A stretch of 64,000 nucleotides of DNA from Punica granatum (lineage: Eukaryota > Streptophyta > Magnoliopsida > Myrtales > Lythraceae): positions 19,504,274-19,568,273 of the forward strand of contig NC_045129.1 of NCBI RefSeq assembly GCF_007655135.1, read 5' to 3'. The notes beneath the pieces are model-generated. The model made no database searches. It had not been told where the DNA came from and was given only the letters and a program-made list of their open reading frames with translations. A program made the translations under genes and the position numbers. Below are positions 23,701-35,188 of the stretch, piece after piece (the first letter of the stretch is position 1; each line of letters opens with the position of its first letter).

Positions 23701-25724
23701 TGACCCGAATGTGGGCAGCCGCGGCAGTCCGTGGAAAAACGAGTCGGCACGCTTGCTCCGGGCACGGCACGGTGCGAGGTCGGGCTCGTTGGACTCCTAA
23801 GAGGCGGATCTACACGAGCACGGGCAGACCCGAGCGTGCCAAGGCCTGAACAAACCCGAAAATGTGAGAGAAAACTCGGTAAAAATGAGGAAAACCCGGT
23901 TTGAGAGAAACGGGTGAATGGCGGTTGTGCACGGTTGATGGGCCCTCGGACCGTGACCACCTCTTCACGGGGGAGGGTGAGGGTTGTGAGGAACCCTTTG
24001 AACGTGATGGTACGACTCTCCGAAGTCGTGGGAAGAAATGGCACGCGTGGAGGGTCGTGTGCGCGCGACTAGGGGTCCCGGGACCCGAACGTTCCTACGG
24101 CTGGAACGGGATGTTGGGGACCTCAAATCGAAAATCCAAGCCTAGAAATGGACTTAGGGGGTGGGAAATATGTAGGCTAGGGAGTTTGGTGATTTTTGGC
24201 TTAAGTCGGGTCGGGTGGTTACCGGAATACCGGGTGGTTTTCCGGCGATTTTAGCCGGTTTCGTCCTTGGCACGGGGTTGCACGAGCTGTGGGAGTGGGC
24301 TGGAGCTTGAGAGGGTTCTAGAGAGAAATTGGCTTGAGAGCGAGTGAGAATGAAGAAGTGATTAGAGTTAATGATGGAAGGGAACTTATAGGCTAGCTTA
24401 ATGGCCCGATTAAGTGAAGTAAAGTGCGGTTTAGTGGACTAAGCTAGGGCTGCCGAAAATTTAAGGCAATTAGGGAGGGGAAATGGTCACTTAGAGTGTA
24501 GGGGAAGCAAGAGGAAGAGTGATGTGAGGTGATGGATGGATGATGGGAGGAGATAGATGTGAGAGGAAGTGATGGGTGTAAGAGCAAAATTTGAATTTTG
24601 TGGAGGGGAGGGCTTGGAGCCGCCGGCCATGGGGGCTTGAGCCGCGGCTTGGGCTGTCAATTCGGAGCCGAGGGTTGAGCCGTGGCTTGGGGTTGAGCCG
24701 CGGCTTGACGGCTTGGCTTGGCTGAGCTGTGGGTCCCATTTGATTGAGAGAAAAGTCGGAAAATACTTGGGACTTGATTGAGCGCGCGTCCGATCTCCGA
24801 CGTCCAATTAATTTATGGATTTGGAACGCTTGAATGACGAGGATTTGAATGAGCCTAATATCGCCATGCGTCGTGTGGACGGACGTTCGGGCGACTCGGC
24901 GCCTCGGGAGTCGGTTTTGCCCTGTTCGGACGTTCGGAGTGGAGTTTAGCGTCCCTCGATCCCCGATTGTTCTCTGTGCATGCCTGCATTCGTTTTGGCG
25001 ATCCTTTTGCCCCGCGGGGGATCGTTGGCCTGTCGTCCTCGGTCGGGGACCGTTGGCCCGGGAGGACCTAGGGACTTTGACCGGGATTTTCTCAGTGTGC
25101 CCTTAATGCCTTGAGATGCTTGGGGATTATTGTGAGGTACTCAGAGATCGTTGTGGTCTCTGCTTTCCGTGGAAATACCCGAAGGTTTGCCGGGAGGCGT
25201 TCGTGACCACTGAAACGCACTTCGGGAGACCGAGCCGAGTTCCGGAAGGTTGTCTGAAGCTTGCTCCTCGGCCCTGGTGGTCCCTGGGCGCCTGTAAGCC
25301 CGTTTTGAGGGGCCGTTTGCTTGTCAGTGGGGCGAACCCCGGGAGCTCTGTCAGAAAAGGCGTCCGTGGGGGATCGGGGTGTCCCGGCTTAAGCAGGATG
25401 CCCCGGAAATGCGCCCGGACGTGTCATTGGTCACTTTGGCACTGAGAGGGATTTTTGGAGTCCCATATTGGGCACCTTTCGGTGCTTCGGTGACTCGATG
25501 ATGAATAGTGCCACAGTGTCAGCTCCGTCGTTTCGGGGATTCCTTGTTCGTTCGTTCTTCCGATGGCTTTCCTCCGCTTTTCTCAGTAGACCGTGCTCTT
25601 CTCCTATTGCTCATGACCCCATGCTCGCCTACTTGTCTCTGATTGCCGGGTGATGAATAGTGTCCCGGGCCTCGGTCGGAAATCCTCGTGTGGGAAGCGG
25701 GTGGGCCAAAATGGGGTGCTGACA
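20705..25724 (-). repeat. 3' LTR of element C, 5020 bp
   Basis: It starts TGTGCGCACCGG and ends GGTGCTGACA on the plus strand. It is collinear with 35772-37761 plus 59554-62605 and lacks element E (continuous site near 22674). Compared with the 5' LTR it lacks a ~22-bp hairpin near 20949 and has scattered substitutions (about eight in the first 390 bp by eye). It holds no gene. Confidence 0.95.
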
Positions 25725-25738
25725 GCTTGCCCCTCTTT
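25725..25738 (-). promoter_or_regulatory. polypurine tract of element C
   Basis: The minus strand reads AAAGAGGGGCAAGC and abuts the 3' LTR. It is identical to those of D and E. Confidence 0.9.
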
Positions 25739-25834
25739 GGTTGCGTGCTCGGTTAGAGGATGTAGCCAAAGACCATGAGAGGCACCCTTTTGGTCCCGGC
25801 GGCCGCTTCTATCGTCCTTCTCTGTGGTAGCTCG

Positions 25835-25851
25835 CCCCCCCCCCCCCCCCC
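25835..25851. repeat. 17-bp poly-C tract
   Basis: An uninterrupted C17 (G17 on the element's sense strand) between the polypurine tract and the 3' UTR array of C. Confidence 0.95.
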
Positions 25852-25864
25852 GAAAAGTAGAGAC

Positions 25865-26918
25865 ACGGGTTTATGGGTTTGTGTGGTGCAGGGAGGTAAG
25901 AACACGAGTTTATGGGCCCGTGCAGCAGAGTAAAGACGGCACTCGGCCCTGCAAAGAGTGAAGACGGGACTCGGCCCTGCAGAAAAGTAATGACGAGACT
26001 TGGCCCTGCATAAAAGTGAATGACGGGACTTGGCCCTGCATAAAAGTAAAGATGGGGCTCGGCCCTGCATAAAAGTAGATGACGGGACTTGGCCCTGCAT
26101 AAAAGTAAAGATGGGGCTCCGCCCTGCATAAAAGTAAATGACGGGACTTGGCCCTGCATAAAAGTAAAGATGGGGCTCGGCCCTGCATAAAAGTGAAGAC
26201 AGGACTCGGCCCTGCAGAAAAGTGATGACGGGACTTGGCCCTGCATGAAAGTGAAGACGGGACTCGGCCCTGCATAAAAGTAAATGACGGGACTTGGCCC
26301 TGCATAAAAGTAAAGATGGGGCTCGGCCCTGCAGAAAAGTAATGACTGGACTTGGCCCTGCATGAAAGTGACGACGGGACTCGGCCTTACATAAAAGTAA
26401 ATGACGGGACTTGGCCCTGCATAAAAGTAAAGATGGGCTCGGCCCTGCAGAAAAGTAATGACGGGACTGGGCCCTGCATGAAAGTGACGACGGGACTCGG
26501 CCCTGCATAAAAGTAAAGGACGGGACTCGGCCCTGCATAAAAGTAAATGACGGGACTCGGCCCTGCATAAAAGTAAAGATGGGGCTCGGCCCTGCATAAA
26601 AGTGAAGACGGGACTCGGCCCTACATAAAAGTGAAGACGGGACTCGGCCCTGCATAAGAGTAAGATGGGACTCGGCCCTGCATAACAGTAAAGATGGGGC
26701 TCGGCCCTGCAGAATATTAAACAAGGGACTCGGCCCTGCATAAAAGTAAAGACGGGACTCGGCCCTGCATAAGAGTAAGATGGGACTCGGCCCTGCATAA
26801 GAGTAAAGATGGGGCTCGGCCTTGCAGAATATTAAACAAGGGACTCGGCCCTGCATAAAAGTAAAGATGGGACTCGGCCTTGCATAAAAGTAAAGATGGG
26901 GCTCGGCCCTGCAGAAAG
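25865..26918 (-). repeat. 3' UTR tandem array 3 of element C
   Basis: About 34 units of roughly 30 bp (29-31), with the core GGGACTCGGCCCTGCATAAA then AGTAAA and GA/TGAC. Variants are CTTGGCCC, CTCGGCCC and a GGGGCTCGGCCC form. Sense-strand units read GCAGGGCCGAGTCC. The period of about 30 keeps long artificial frames open (for example 25753-26856, minus). Confidence 0.95.
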
Positions 26919-29600
26919 TGAGCGCCTACGTATCCCGCGAGACCGGGAATCAGCGTCTGCCATAGTTCTTGCCGCTTGGTATTTGTGATCCTGACATCAT
27001 TAGCAAGTCGTAGTGAGTTATTAACGATGTATGGGTGTATCAATGTTTATGACGGTGACGCCATTGTGACACACGATGCTTCAATTTTGGGTTCCCTAGG
27101 TGACCCGTGAAGAATTTTGCTTTGACAAATACGACTGGATCCCGCTTTCAAAGGCCTCAATGCGAGGCCTTCAGGGGCTTTTGTCGACCATGCATGGGCA
27201 TATTAAGACGTCCTCAGTGATGCTCTGGCGACTCTATCGACTGTTCGACGCGCCTGTCGGCTTAAGACCCTTCTCATCAGGGTAGCGCAGGGCGGCTGCA
27301 TTTGTGACCCGCATGGAGGAGTTTTGTGCAAATTTGATCAGACCTCGGTCTAGTCATTCCAGAGTGTTATGACTAGACTCCCGGAAAGGAATGTTTGGGA
27401 TTTTGGCTTTGTAGTAGCCAATTAAAGGGTGGCTGTGACCCATTTGGAGTTATGTAAATGACAAGGAGAAAAGAGAAAGCTTAGGGAGCACGTTGCCCCA
27501 AGCTAAAAGGATACACGGGTTCACGCCTTCAGTGAGATGTACCCCCCTTTCTCTTCCGTTCTTGGGTTGGTGTTGGTTGTCTTGAACTGCTTGGATTGCG
27601 CGCTTGGTCGCCCACTATGCCTCGGGAAGAATTCGTCTTGGAAAGTTGAGTTGTGTTGAAGAGCTGATCGGGGATCGCATTGGAGTAGATAACCTGGCCA
27701 TTTCCCTTGGGGATCCCTGGTCCGCGCAACGTGCGAGGGCCTAGGGTGACTGTTTTGTTTATCTCTCATTTTACTCTCATTCTACTACGGTCACCCACCT
27801 CGGGGCCGTACCTCTCAATTTAAAGGGGATGAACTCTCCTTTTGCCACGATTGCCCGCCTTGGGATTTTCAGTCGTGCCTCTCTTTTACCCTAGCTTTTG
27901 CCTAGGTCGCCCCGAGGGGTTTTCGACCTAGCGGGCCCGATTCTTTTGTCTCTCGAGTTTGCAAAGGTGAAGTGCTCGAATGATTCGACGTTCGAGTGCG
28001 TTACGTTCTGTCTTCGTCGAGGAGTTGCGACTGCTGCTTCCCTTTTTGTTGGGATTTGTTCATTTCTTTTGGATTGGGGGTGCCGGTGCTTTTGGTGAAC
28101 CTCGGCATTGCCCCATTTTTTGTTGGCGGGTTTTTCCCGCTTCTTTTCTCTCTCTCTTGATTGGCGGGTTTATCCCGCTTCTTTTCGCTCTTTTTTTTCG
28201 CAGCTGGGGTCTGTATTGTGCCCCTTGTATTTGTTTGACTCCTCGACTTTGCATTGCCGAGGCCACTTTCGTTTGCTTAGCCTCGTGGAGACTTGATGTA
28301 CTTCGTCGTCGTAGCCCAATTTTGTGATGGCTGGTTTTCTCAGAAGTCTGATTCTTATGTACTCGAAAGTCGAACTTCGCGTCTTTTGTCCTTGCAAACT
28401 TTACAAGTCCTTTCCCCTATTGTCTAAAACGAAAACAAAATTGCCCCAGGAGTGTGGGTGACCAAGGTTGCCTCCGCGTGAATGTTGGACGGGGATGCCT
28501 CGGTCTTTGTGATCTGTGCCGGGCGCCTTGTGCGATCGCCACTCCCGATCGTGCATTGTCGCTCCCGTGGAGGGTGCCTTTTGGGGGATAGGCGCTCTTG
28601 AAGCCGAATGTGCCCTACCCCGGGACTTATCGTTGTATGTTGTCGGTGATGGGTATGCAGTGGGGAAGGCCCAATTTGCCCCGGGGTGTCGGTCGATCTT
28701 GGTGGAGACGCACGCGTCGAGGTTGAACGGTTTGTTCGATTGTCTCTGTCTTCGGCTTCGTGGGGGGTACCTCCTTGTCGGGCCCTTCCCTACTAAAGTA
28801 TAGGAAGAAAGACCAGATAGGAGTTCTCGAGGAGGTGTGAACCCGCGCATCGCTCTTCGCCCGTGACCGGTGTGTCCCTGTGAAGGATGGCAAAGAGGAT
28901 GATGCATTAGGCGATTATACGGTGGAATATGTGGTAAGAAATGTAAGGTGGACCCATGGGAAATTCCTTCGTCCAGCGCGCGACCCATGGAGTGCCGCAC
29001 GTGGGGGACACTCAATTCCGAGATCTAGTCATCGCCACCCTAGAGTGGGCAGACCGTGGCTAGGGGCCACATAGATGTACTTTCCCCCGATACGGGTAGG
29101 TAAATGCAGCCGTCCTAGAGACCGAGGAGCCAGGTCCCACGGGGACATGAGAATCGATCAGGTTCGAAAGAACCAATAGGGCGTCCTGAGAATTGTCCTA
29201 ATGCCCCTTTCTAGTCAGGAGTCCGTCTGGGAATGCATTCAGATAAACGTAAAGAGCGAGTTTAGGGAGGAATGTGTGTTTGCAAGGCGCATGGTTCCCC
29301 TTCTGTTGGTTAATATCCACCGCGGTGGGTGGGTCGGCATCTCAAAAGCACAGCTCGGAATAACACAAGTCACTGTGTCGGTTGGTTGCATTTGAGTGGA
29401 ACCTAGCAATGAAAATAATTATTTTCAGCGGGCGAAAGTGCTTGAAATAAATGAGGAGAAAGAATATACAGATGCGACGATTTCAAAACATGCGAAGGTA
29501 TTTTCATTAAGATCGGCATTCGAGTTACAACAAAAGTCCCTCTTCCGCCGTGCGGCTCATAGTTTCGACCGCACGCAGGGAACGTTTTTCGTAGGTAGTC
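26919..29600 (-). other. noncoding 3' UTR of element C (pol position, pol absent)
   Basis: It begins after the gag stop and runs to the array. It is collinear with D 16790-19450. It holds hairpin modules at 27790-27931 that match those just after integrase in element E, so PR-RT-RH-IN is missing between the end of gag and the 3' UTR. A 204-codon frame at 28401-29015 (minus) is not conserved as a frame in D. Confidence 0.75.
27780..27931 (-). ncRNA. hairpin plus GGCAAAAG modules in element C's 3' UTR (structural RNA element)
   Basis: On the sense strand, CUAGGUCG (27931-27924) pairs with CGACCUAG (27909-27902) and is followed by GCAAAAG. CACGA (27877-27873) pairs with UCGUG (27850-27846) and is followed by GCAAAAG. 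A third, weaker module pairs UACGG with CCGUA near 27785-27812. RNA function is inferred from conservation with D and E. Confidence 0.55.
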
Positions 29601-31733
29601 TCATGGGGAAATCAACCCTTCCTCTTCGGCATTATCCTTGCCCCTAGGGTAAATACCGATCAGATCGATAGCCGCGTCAGAGCTTGATCCATGGTCGGGG
29701 AGAGGGTTAGCCTGGACATTCGGTGGCTTGACTTCATTGAAAGAGAGTCGGTTCTTCTCAATCATCTCCTGTAATTTGCCCCGGAGGGTGTAACATTCGT
29801 CCGTAGTGTGCCCCGGAGCGTCCATATGGTATTCACAACGGAGATTCTGATCCTGATTCGCGGGATTGAACTGAGGATGAGGGGCCACAGGTCTAATTTC
29901 CTTAGCTGCCAGAAGTTGGCGATAGACTTGTGACTGGGGAACCGGTAAAGGCGAGTATTGCGGACGCGACCTAGCCTGCCCTCCTTGTCGGGGTTGCAAG
30001 TTTAGGGCTTGTTGAGCCGTTGGTGGAGCTCCTAAAGCTAGGGGCCCATTTGGAGATGCCCAATGGGGGGTAGACGTGTAATTGTGACCGTGTGGTTGCG
30101 GGGCCCGTGTCGGAGGGTAAGCCGATGGCGCCGAGTAGTTAATTGGCAGGGCCGGGTATTGCTGCTGGTATGGCATGGGTATTTGGCGTCCAAGGTTGAC
30201 GGCATTAACGGACGCGTCTCTGCCCTTTTTGTTACCCGTTGGTGATGGCGCAGTAGCGGCATTCTTTGATGACTGCTCCTCCTTTCCGGTCGGTCCTTCT
30301 ATCTTTCCAAGCTTGATGCCCATGTCAAGTTTCTTCCCAGCGTCGATCAGACTGGAGAATGAGGAAGTGTGGGCCAACAAATGCGAATAATACACTCCTC
30401 TTAGCGTGGAGTGGAACAGTTGGATCTGTTGCGCCTCGCTGATCGGAGGGATGTGCTTTGCTGCTTGGGCCCGCCACTTGGCAGCATACTCCTCAAACTT
30501 TTGGCCCCGCGCCATTTCTTTCGTGCTTAGCTCCAAAAGGGTGGGAGGCGTTTCTGCGCAATAATGGTACTGGTCGATGAACTTCCGAGAGAGGTCCTCC
30601 CACGTCGGGATGTCTTCGGCCTTCAGCGACATGAACCAATCGAGGGCCGATCCTGACAGGCTATCTTGGAAGGAGTGGATAGCAAATTCCTCGTATTCCC
30701 AATACTGCAGCATCTTCCCTCGGTAATGGCGGAGGTGGTGGCGTGGATCCGTCGTGCCTTCATAGGTCTTGAACTCTGGAACCTTGAACTTCGGGGGTAG
30801 GCGCATGCCCGGGAATAGGCTACAGTCGCCATAGCGGGCGTCGTGACGAACATCGTTCGCTTGCAGGGCCCGTATTGTTTCCTCTATTCGCTTCAACCTA
30901 CGCTCCTGTTCGGCGTCGGCCTCGGGGAAGAAGTGCGTCGGTGAGGCGAATTGGGCCGCATGGGTCGAAGTGCCCGATTCGTGGAAGGTGGTGTTTATGG
31001 GGGGCGGTGCCTGGTAGGAGAGGCCGGCGTGAGGCTGCAGAGTCAGATAGGGAGGAAGCTCCGTGGCTTGAGGATGAGTTGGAGCTGGTGCGGTGGTTGC
31101 CGGGAAAACCGTCGGTGGAGGCGCCGTGTAGATCATAGCCGGAGCCGGTATGGAGACGGGCGGAGGTGCGGACAGAATGTGTTCCGAGGATAGGAAGGCT
31201 GCCGGTGGAAGAGGGACGGCCGTGGGGGCCAGTGGTGGCGGATATGGGCCGGTGACAGGATGAGCCATGGACGTGTACAATGTTGGCGGCGGGGGTGCCT
31301 CCATATTCTCCAGGGCCTGAGTCGGCAGAATCCAGGGAGTCGGCTCAGTCATTGGCCCTTGTCCCGGCGGAGGTATGGAACTCGAGGAGGCACGATTCGG
31401 CCCTCTGAGTAGGGCGAGAAGTTCTGCCATGTTTGCGGCCATCTGATTGACTGTGCCCTCGAGTGCCGTAATGCGGGCTCGGTCGTCAGTAGCGGCGGAA
31501 GTTAATGAGACCGGCGGTAGAAGCGCCCCTGAAGACGTCGGGGGCGAGAGATGTGTTGGAAGGGCGCCTGAATACGTCGGGAGTATGCCTGCAGGAGTGA
31601 GAGGTGGCGGAGCGTGTGTTTGCGGTGGCTGAGAGAGAGTTGGGACCGAAGGGTTGACTTCTTCGGAAACATCGAGGTGATCTCCTTCCGCCATCCTGAG
31701 ACGCTGACGAGTTGGGTAGCGGTGTGACGCCAA
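29601..31733 (-). CDS. gag: Gag of element C, intact, without protease
   Basis: This is the structural protein of the virus-like particle. The first ATG is at 31694 (697 aa). I include a 13-codon upstream extension from a TTG at 31733 because it is conserved with element E at the protein level; an in-frame stop lies just before it. The N-terminal ~240 residues are Pro/Ala-rich. The Ty3-type Gag core follows, with KTYEGTTDPRHHLRHYRGKM, a tryptophan-rich LDWFMSLK stretch and IPTWEDLSRKFIDQY. Near the C-terminus a zinc-knuckle-like CEYHMDAPGHTTDEC is followed by the conserved PPNVQANPLPDHG. The frame stops (TGA, 29603-29601) about 25 codons later, where E's homologue runs on into the aspartic protease. 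There is no frameshift or internal stop. An intact gag in an element without pol suggests selection or recent movement with enzymes supplied in trans. Confidence 0.92.
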   Translation of the reverse strand: MASHRYPTRQRLRMAEGDHLDVSEEVNPSVPTLSQPPQTHAPPPLTPAGILPTYSGALPTHLSPPTSSGALLPPVSLTSAATDDRARITALEGTVNQMAANMAELLALLRGPNRASSSSIPPPGQGPMTEPTPWILPTQALENMEAPPPPTLYTSMAHPVTGPYPPPLAPTAVPLPPAAFLSSEHILSAPPPVSIPAPAMIYTAPPPTVFPATTAPAPTHPQATELPPYLTLQPHAGLSYQAPPPINTTFHESGTSTHAAQFASPTHFFPEADAEQERRLKRIEETIRALQANDVRHDARYGDCSLFPGMRLPPKFKVPEFKTYEGTTDPRHHLRHYRGKMLQYWEYEEFAIHSFQDSLSGSALDWFMSLKAEDIPTWEDLSRKFIDQYHYCAETPPTLLELSTKEMARGQKFEEYAAKWRAQAAKHIPPISEAQQIQLFHSTLRGVYYSHLLAHTSSFSSLIDAGKKLDMGIKLGKIEGPTGKEEQSSKNAATAPSPTGNKKGRDASVNAVNLGRQIPMPYQQQYPALPINYSAPSAYPPTRAPQPHGHNYTSTPHWASPNGPLALGAPPTAQQALNLQPRQGGQARSRPQYSPLPVPQSQVYRQLLAAKEIRPVAPHPQFNPANQDQNLRCEYHMDAPGHTTDECYTLRGKLQEMIEKNRLSFNEVKPPNVQANPLPDHGSSSDAAIDLIGIYPRGKDNAEEEGLISP

Positions 31734-32007
31734 TGGTAATCACCTGTATTAACAAGTGTATAAATTTCTACGCAAACGAGTTACGTTCTAAAAATAAAAA
31801 CGTGTGAAATAATAAGTAAGGGGATGACGTGCATGAGATGCATGGATTTGAAAACTAATGTTGTCACTCGCATTGATTCAAAAGGTTTCTAAGATACAAT
31901 GCAATTAAAAACAAGCCCTAAGTCGTTCTTCCACCACGCTCAGGGTGCGAGTGACTGTTGCCGTGGAGAGCACCGATTCAGGTGAGGGCCTGGTGGAGGC
32001 GTCTATC
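31734..32007. other. ORF1-gag spacer of element C
   Basis: Noncoding. On the minus strand it ends TTATACACTTGTTAATACAG, followed by GTG (AG at 31745-31744). This acceptor-like site has counterparts just upstream of gag in E (45326-45327) and in D (62613-62612). Confidence 0.5.
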
Positions 32008-35000
32008 CTAAGGGGTGCGTGGACCTCCACGGGCTCTCTTCCTGAACCTCTCCAAGGCGACATTCGCTCGTGCTAGCTCCTGCTCGCGCCTCTGCAGCTC
32101 GGCGCGGGCCTGGGCGAGCTCTCTCTGTAATTGCCGCTGATCCACAAGCTGCTCGTCTTTCTCTGCGATTTCCCGGCGAAGGTGATCTCTCTCGGCCCTG
32201 AGGTTAGCAAGCTCCGCTTGGATGGCCACGTTCGGGGTGAGAGACGCTCCCGTTGGTCTGTTATCTTCAGCTCGTGGAGAGTCGGCGGAATCCTCGTGTG
32301 CTGTAGGACCCCACCAATAGAAACGGAGGACATATTCCTCGGTAGCCTGGAAATCCTGTTCTTCAAGGGTTGGATGCTCGGGGAAATACGGACGCTCGAT
32401 GACCACGGTTCGCCACGCGTCCAAAACCCGTTCGATGTCTCTTTGGCGATCTACGGATGTCTGATCCTCCCGCCAAGTGTGTTCGAATTTAGCCCGTGCC
32501 GTGTACTCGGGGACTGTCTGCAGGCTGCCAAATGTTGGGAATTGGTGTATGCCCTAGAGGCAATCTGTCATGAATTCTGTAATATGACATATATTTCATT
32601 ATAATACGAGGCATTTATGTTATTGTGTGGGTTGCGCTGAATATTCATTTTTTACACAATAACGTCCTTGGAATAGTAGGTTCAACAGGCATCAAGTGTG
32701 ACTTGATTGTGAGATCCTATAATGACTGAACACTATTCCTAAATGTCCCTAGTCAAAGTATTATCGTTAATTAGGACAACGATAATGCAGTTAGACTAGT
32801 GTGGGTGTAGATTGATGACCAAATCTCACAGGTCATGGATGTGGAGACATCGAGTCACACCGCAGGTATACATTAAGAGTAATGTGTACTGGACTAATCC
32901 ATCATGAGACTGCTACATGGGTTGTTACGTGACTGTCATTAGCAGATTTCAAAGTGACTATGGTGCAGTGGTCCTTTGACTTGAGGCCATCATAGTTTCC
33001 TACATGTAATGTCGTATACTTTGATACTGTCAAATGCCACCGTAACAGGCTGGTTATAAAGACAGTTATTGGGTATACCACAGAGCATGGAGAGGAATGT
33101 GAGTGACCAAGATAGAATTTGTCCCTCCTACGTAATGGGAGTGATATCTCACGGCCGCTTGGTGGGCAGAGTCTATAAGTGTATGCATACCCAAATGAGT
33201 CGATATAGGGATATCGATCTCATTTGTTCTGATAGACTTACCCGGTAAACCAAGAAAGAGAGATTGAACCATACAAGGATGACAACGACCATGCCTTGGG
33301 CTCAATAGAGATATAGAGGACAAAGGGATTATACTGCACAGTAACATAGGTCACAAGATTCGTCGAGAAATTGACTTTCTGATTACTTGAGTAGCAGTGA
33401 TGTATTGCTAGATGCCGCTCACTGTTTGTAATATTGAAATAGAGATTTCGATATTACTGTCAACGTAATCGGGAACCTACAGGGTCACACACTACGACCA
33501 AATCGACGAGATGGTTTTGAAACACTACATCTGTCTAATAGAGATTAGACGAGTTATGGTGCGATTAGTTAATCGAATATTTAATGAGATTAAATTTACC
33601 GATTAACTAGACCCGATTTGCTAGATTAATTGGACTCGATTTATACACGAAATAGAGACGCACGGCGGCACGAAATAAAGCCATTTGGCTTTTGCATGGA
33701 CGGCCAGATAATGGCATGCATGCATGGCCATTCAAGACATGTGTTACATTGCATGTTTTCATGCATACTTACACATGGCTTCCATTCAAGAATTGAATGG
33801 ATGGGCATATGTATAGTTTATATGCATATGATGCATATGAATGTGTGGGCGTACAGAAGAATGCATATGATGCATTTGTAAGACTTTGTATGCACGTGCA
33901 CCCATATATGTGTATGAACTTTCGAATCAAATTGTTTGATTCAAAGAGCTCAATTCATCTAATAAAGATCGGAGTCGCATCGGTGTTTCCTTCGAGCGTT
34001 GGCCGCTAGCACCGTTGATCTCGAAGACTCGTCGACGAAGTCGGTGTGGATACCGGTAGAGGCGTCACGCGTGGGACGCTCGATCGACAGTTTAAAAGAT
34101 TTCAGGTACACTTTATCTATTCCCATTCTACTAGAAGGTCTTGGGATCTAGTTTCACGGGTAGGAAATTTTGAATTTCTATTTCTTTCACGCTTCCGTAG
34201 GCCCCGTGAAACTAGCACCAAACTGCCTCATCACTCGCGCCGGGAAATATGCGGTGGACCCCGCATGACTTACGAGTGGGACTCCGTTAAAATCAGGACA
34301 CCTAAGGGCCGCGGGTCCGGGTGGCATCCACGCGGCTCGCCACTTAAAGCCCCTAGGTGGTATTTCGCGAGAAATTTTGATCCACTCGGAAATCTTGCGT
34401 TCTTCCACACGCACGAGGGACAACAATCGAGAAATGATCGACTCAGAACCATTAAAATACATAACCGGGCGCACTAGACCGAAGGGGTTTGCGTGGCTTT
34501 GAAACCAAATTTGTAAGAGGATGGGGGATCCTCTTATTCTTCGGTCGCGTGTTCTCAAAACACGGTCAAGGGACCGAACGGTCTCCGCCACAAGGGCTAC
34601 CTCGTAACCGCGCCCTCCGACCACTTGGAGGACAACACCGGCCAAGGCCGCATCGATGAGACTATGCGAGCGAGGGAATGAGAGGGTCCCAAAGATTAGC
34701 AATAGAACAGCATGACACAAATCCTTTCGAAGAAAATCCCCCTGGACCCTATGCGCTCGGGACTCAATAAAAAGAAGGAGTTTCTCGATTGCAATCTCCG
34801 TGCTGCCGGAGTATGCGAGTTCAGCATTTAAACGGGTCGTAGGAACCCCGAGTAGGCGTGAGATTAGGGTTGGTCGGGTGGTGTGGAAGTTGGGTTCTAC
34901 AATGCCGTGGACAACTGCAGTCCGACCGATGAGTGTCTGGTACTCCTCGATGGTTGGCGTGAGCTCGGTACCCTGTATATCGAAGACGGCACGACTTGGG

Positions 35001-35188
35001 TTCCAGAATGCGATGGCGGCCTCGAGGAAATTCCAATCTACATGTTGGGTAGCCAAAAAGGGAACATCTCCTACGAACGCAGCGATATAGTGGCGGTCGA
35101 CCGGGCGTAGCGCTGTCCATATGCGGGCAATCTCCTTGAGTGGCGGTGTGACTCTATCGAGGCGCGTACATGAGGATGAGTGCGCCAT
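32008..35188 (-). pseudogene. ORF1 of element C, split by a solo LTR
   Basis: ORF1 is the extra frame before gag typical of Ogre-type elements; its function is unknown. The two pieces are 35188-34218 and 32527-32008. Leaving out the solo LTR and one target-site copy, their lengths sum to 1491 nt, an exact multiple of three (497 codons with the stop), against 498 aa in element E. The insertion is therefore the only break. The N-terminal part resembles the plant-mobile-domain-like (DUF7745-type, by memory) region, with GTELTPTIEEYQTLIGR. The C-terminal ~90 residues are charged heptads likely to form a coiled coil. ATG 35188-35186 is preceded by GGTAAG on the sense strand. As it stands, the first piece would read into the LTR and stop at 34187. 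Confidence 0.88.
32533..34217 (+). mobile_element. solo LTR, Ty1/copia type, 1685 bp
   Basis: It has TG...CA ends (TGTTGGGAATTGGTGTATGC to ACTAGCA) and perfect CCAAA duplications (32528-32532 and 34218-34222). It contains no primer site, internal region or ORF. The start resembles copia LTRs common in plants ('ggtgtatgccctagaggcaa'); this assignment, and so the strand, is from memory. The sequence is AT-rich with many ATGCAT-type words near 33700-33890, unlike the surrounding GC-rich Ogre DNA. Confidence 0.85.

Noticed and set aside
25753..26856. Long frames of 329 and 367 codons through array 3
   Set aside because: The ~30-bp period keeps frames open in several registers; the translation is a repeat of MQGRVPSLLLCRAES-like words with no known domain.
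28401..29015. 204-codon minus-strand frame in C's 3' UTR
   Set aside because: D has a partly similar stretch (18851-19279), but the frame breaks and replacements are frequent; similarity looks nucleotide-level.
32533..34217. Complete small non-autonomous element rather than a solo LTR
   Set aside because: I found no internal direct terminal repeats, primer site or polypurine tract within it.
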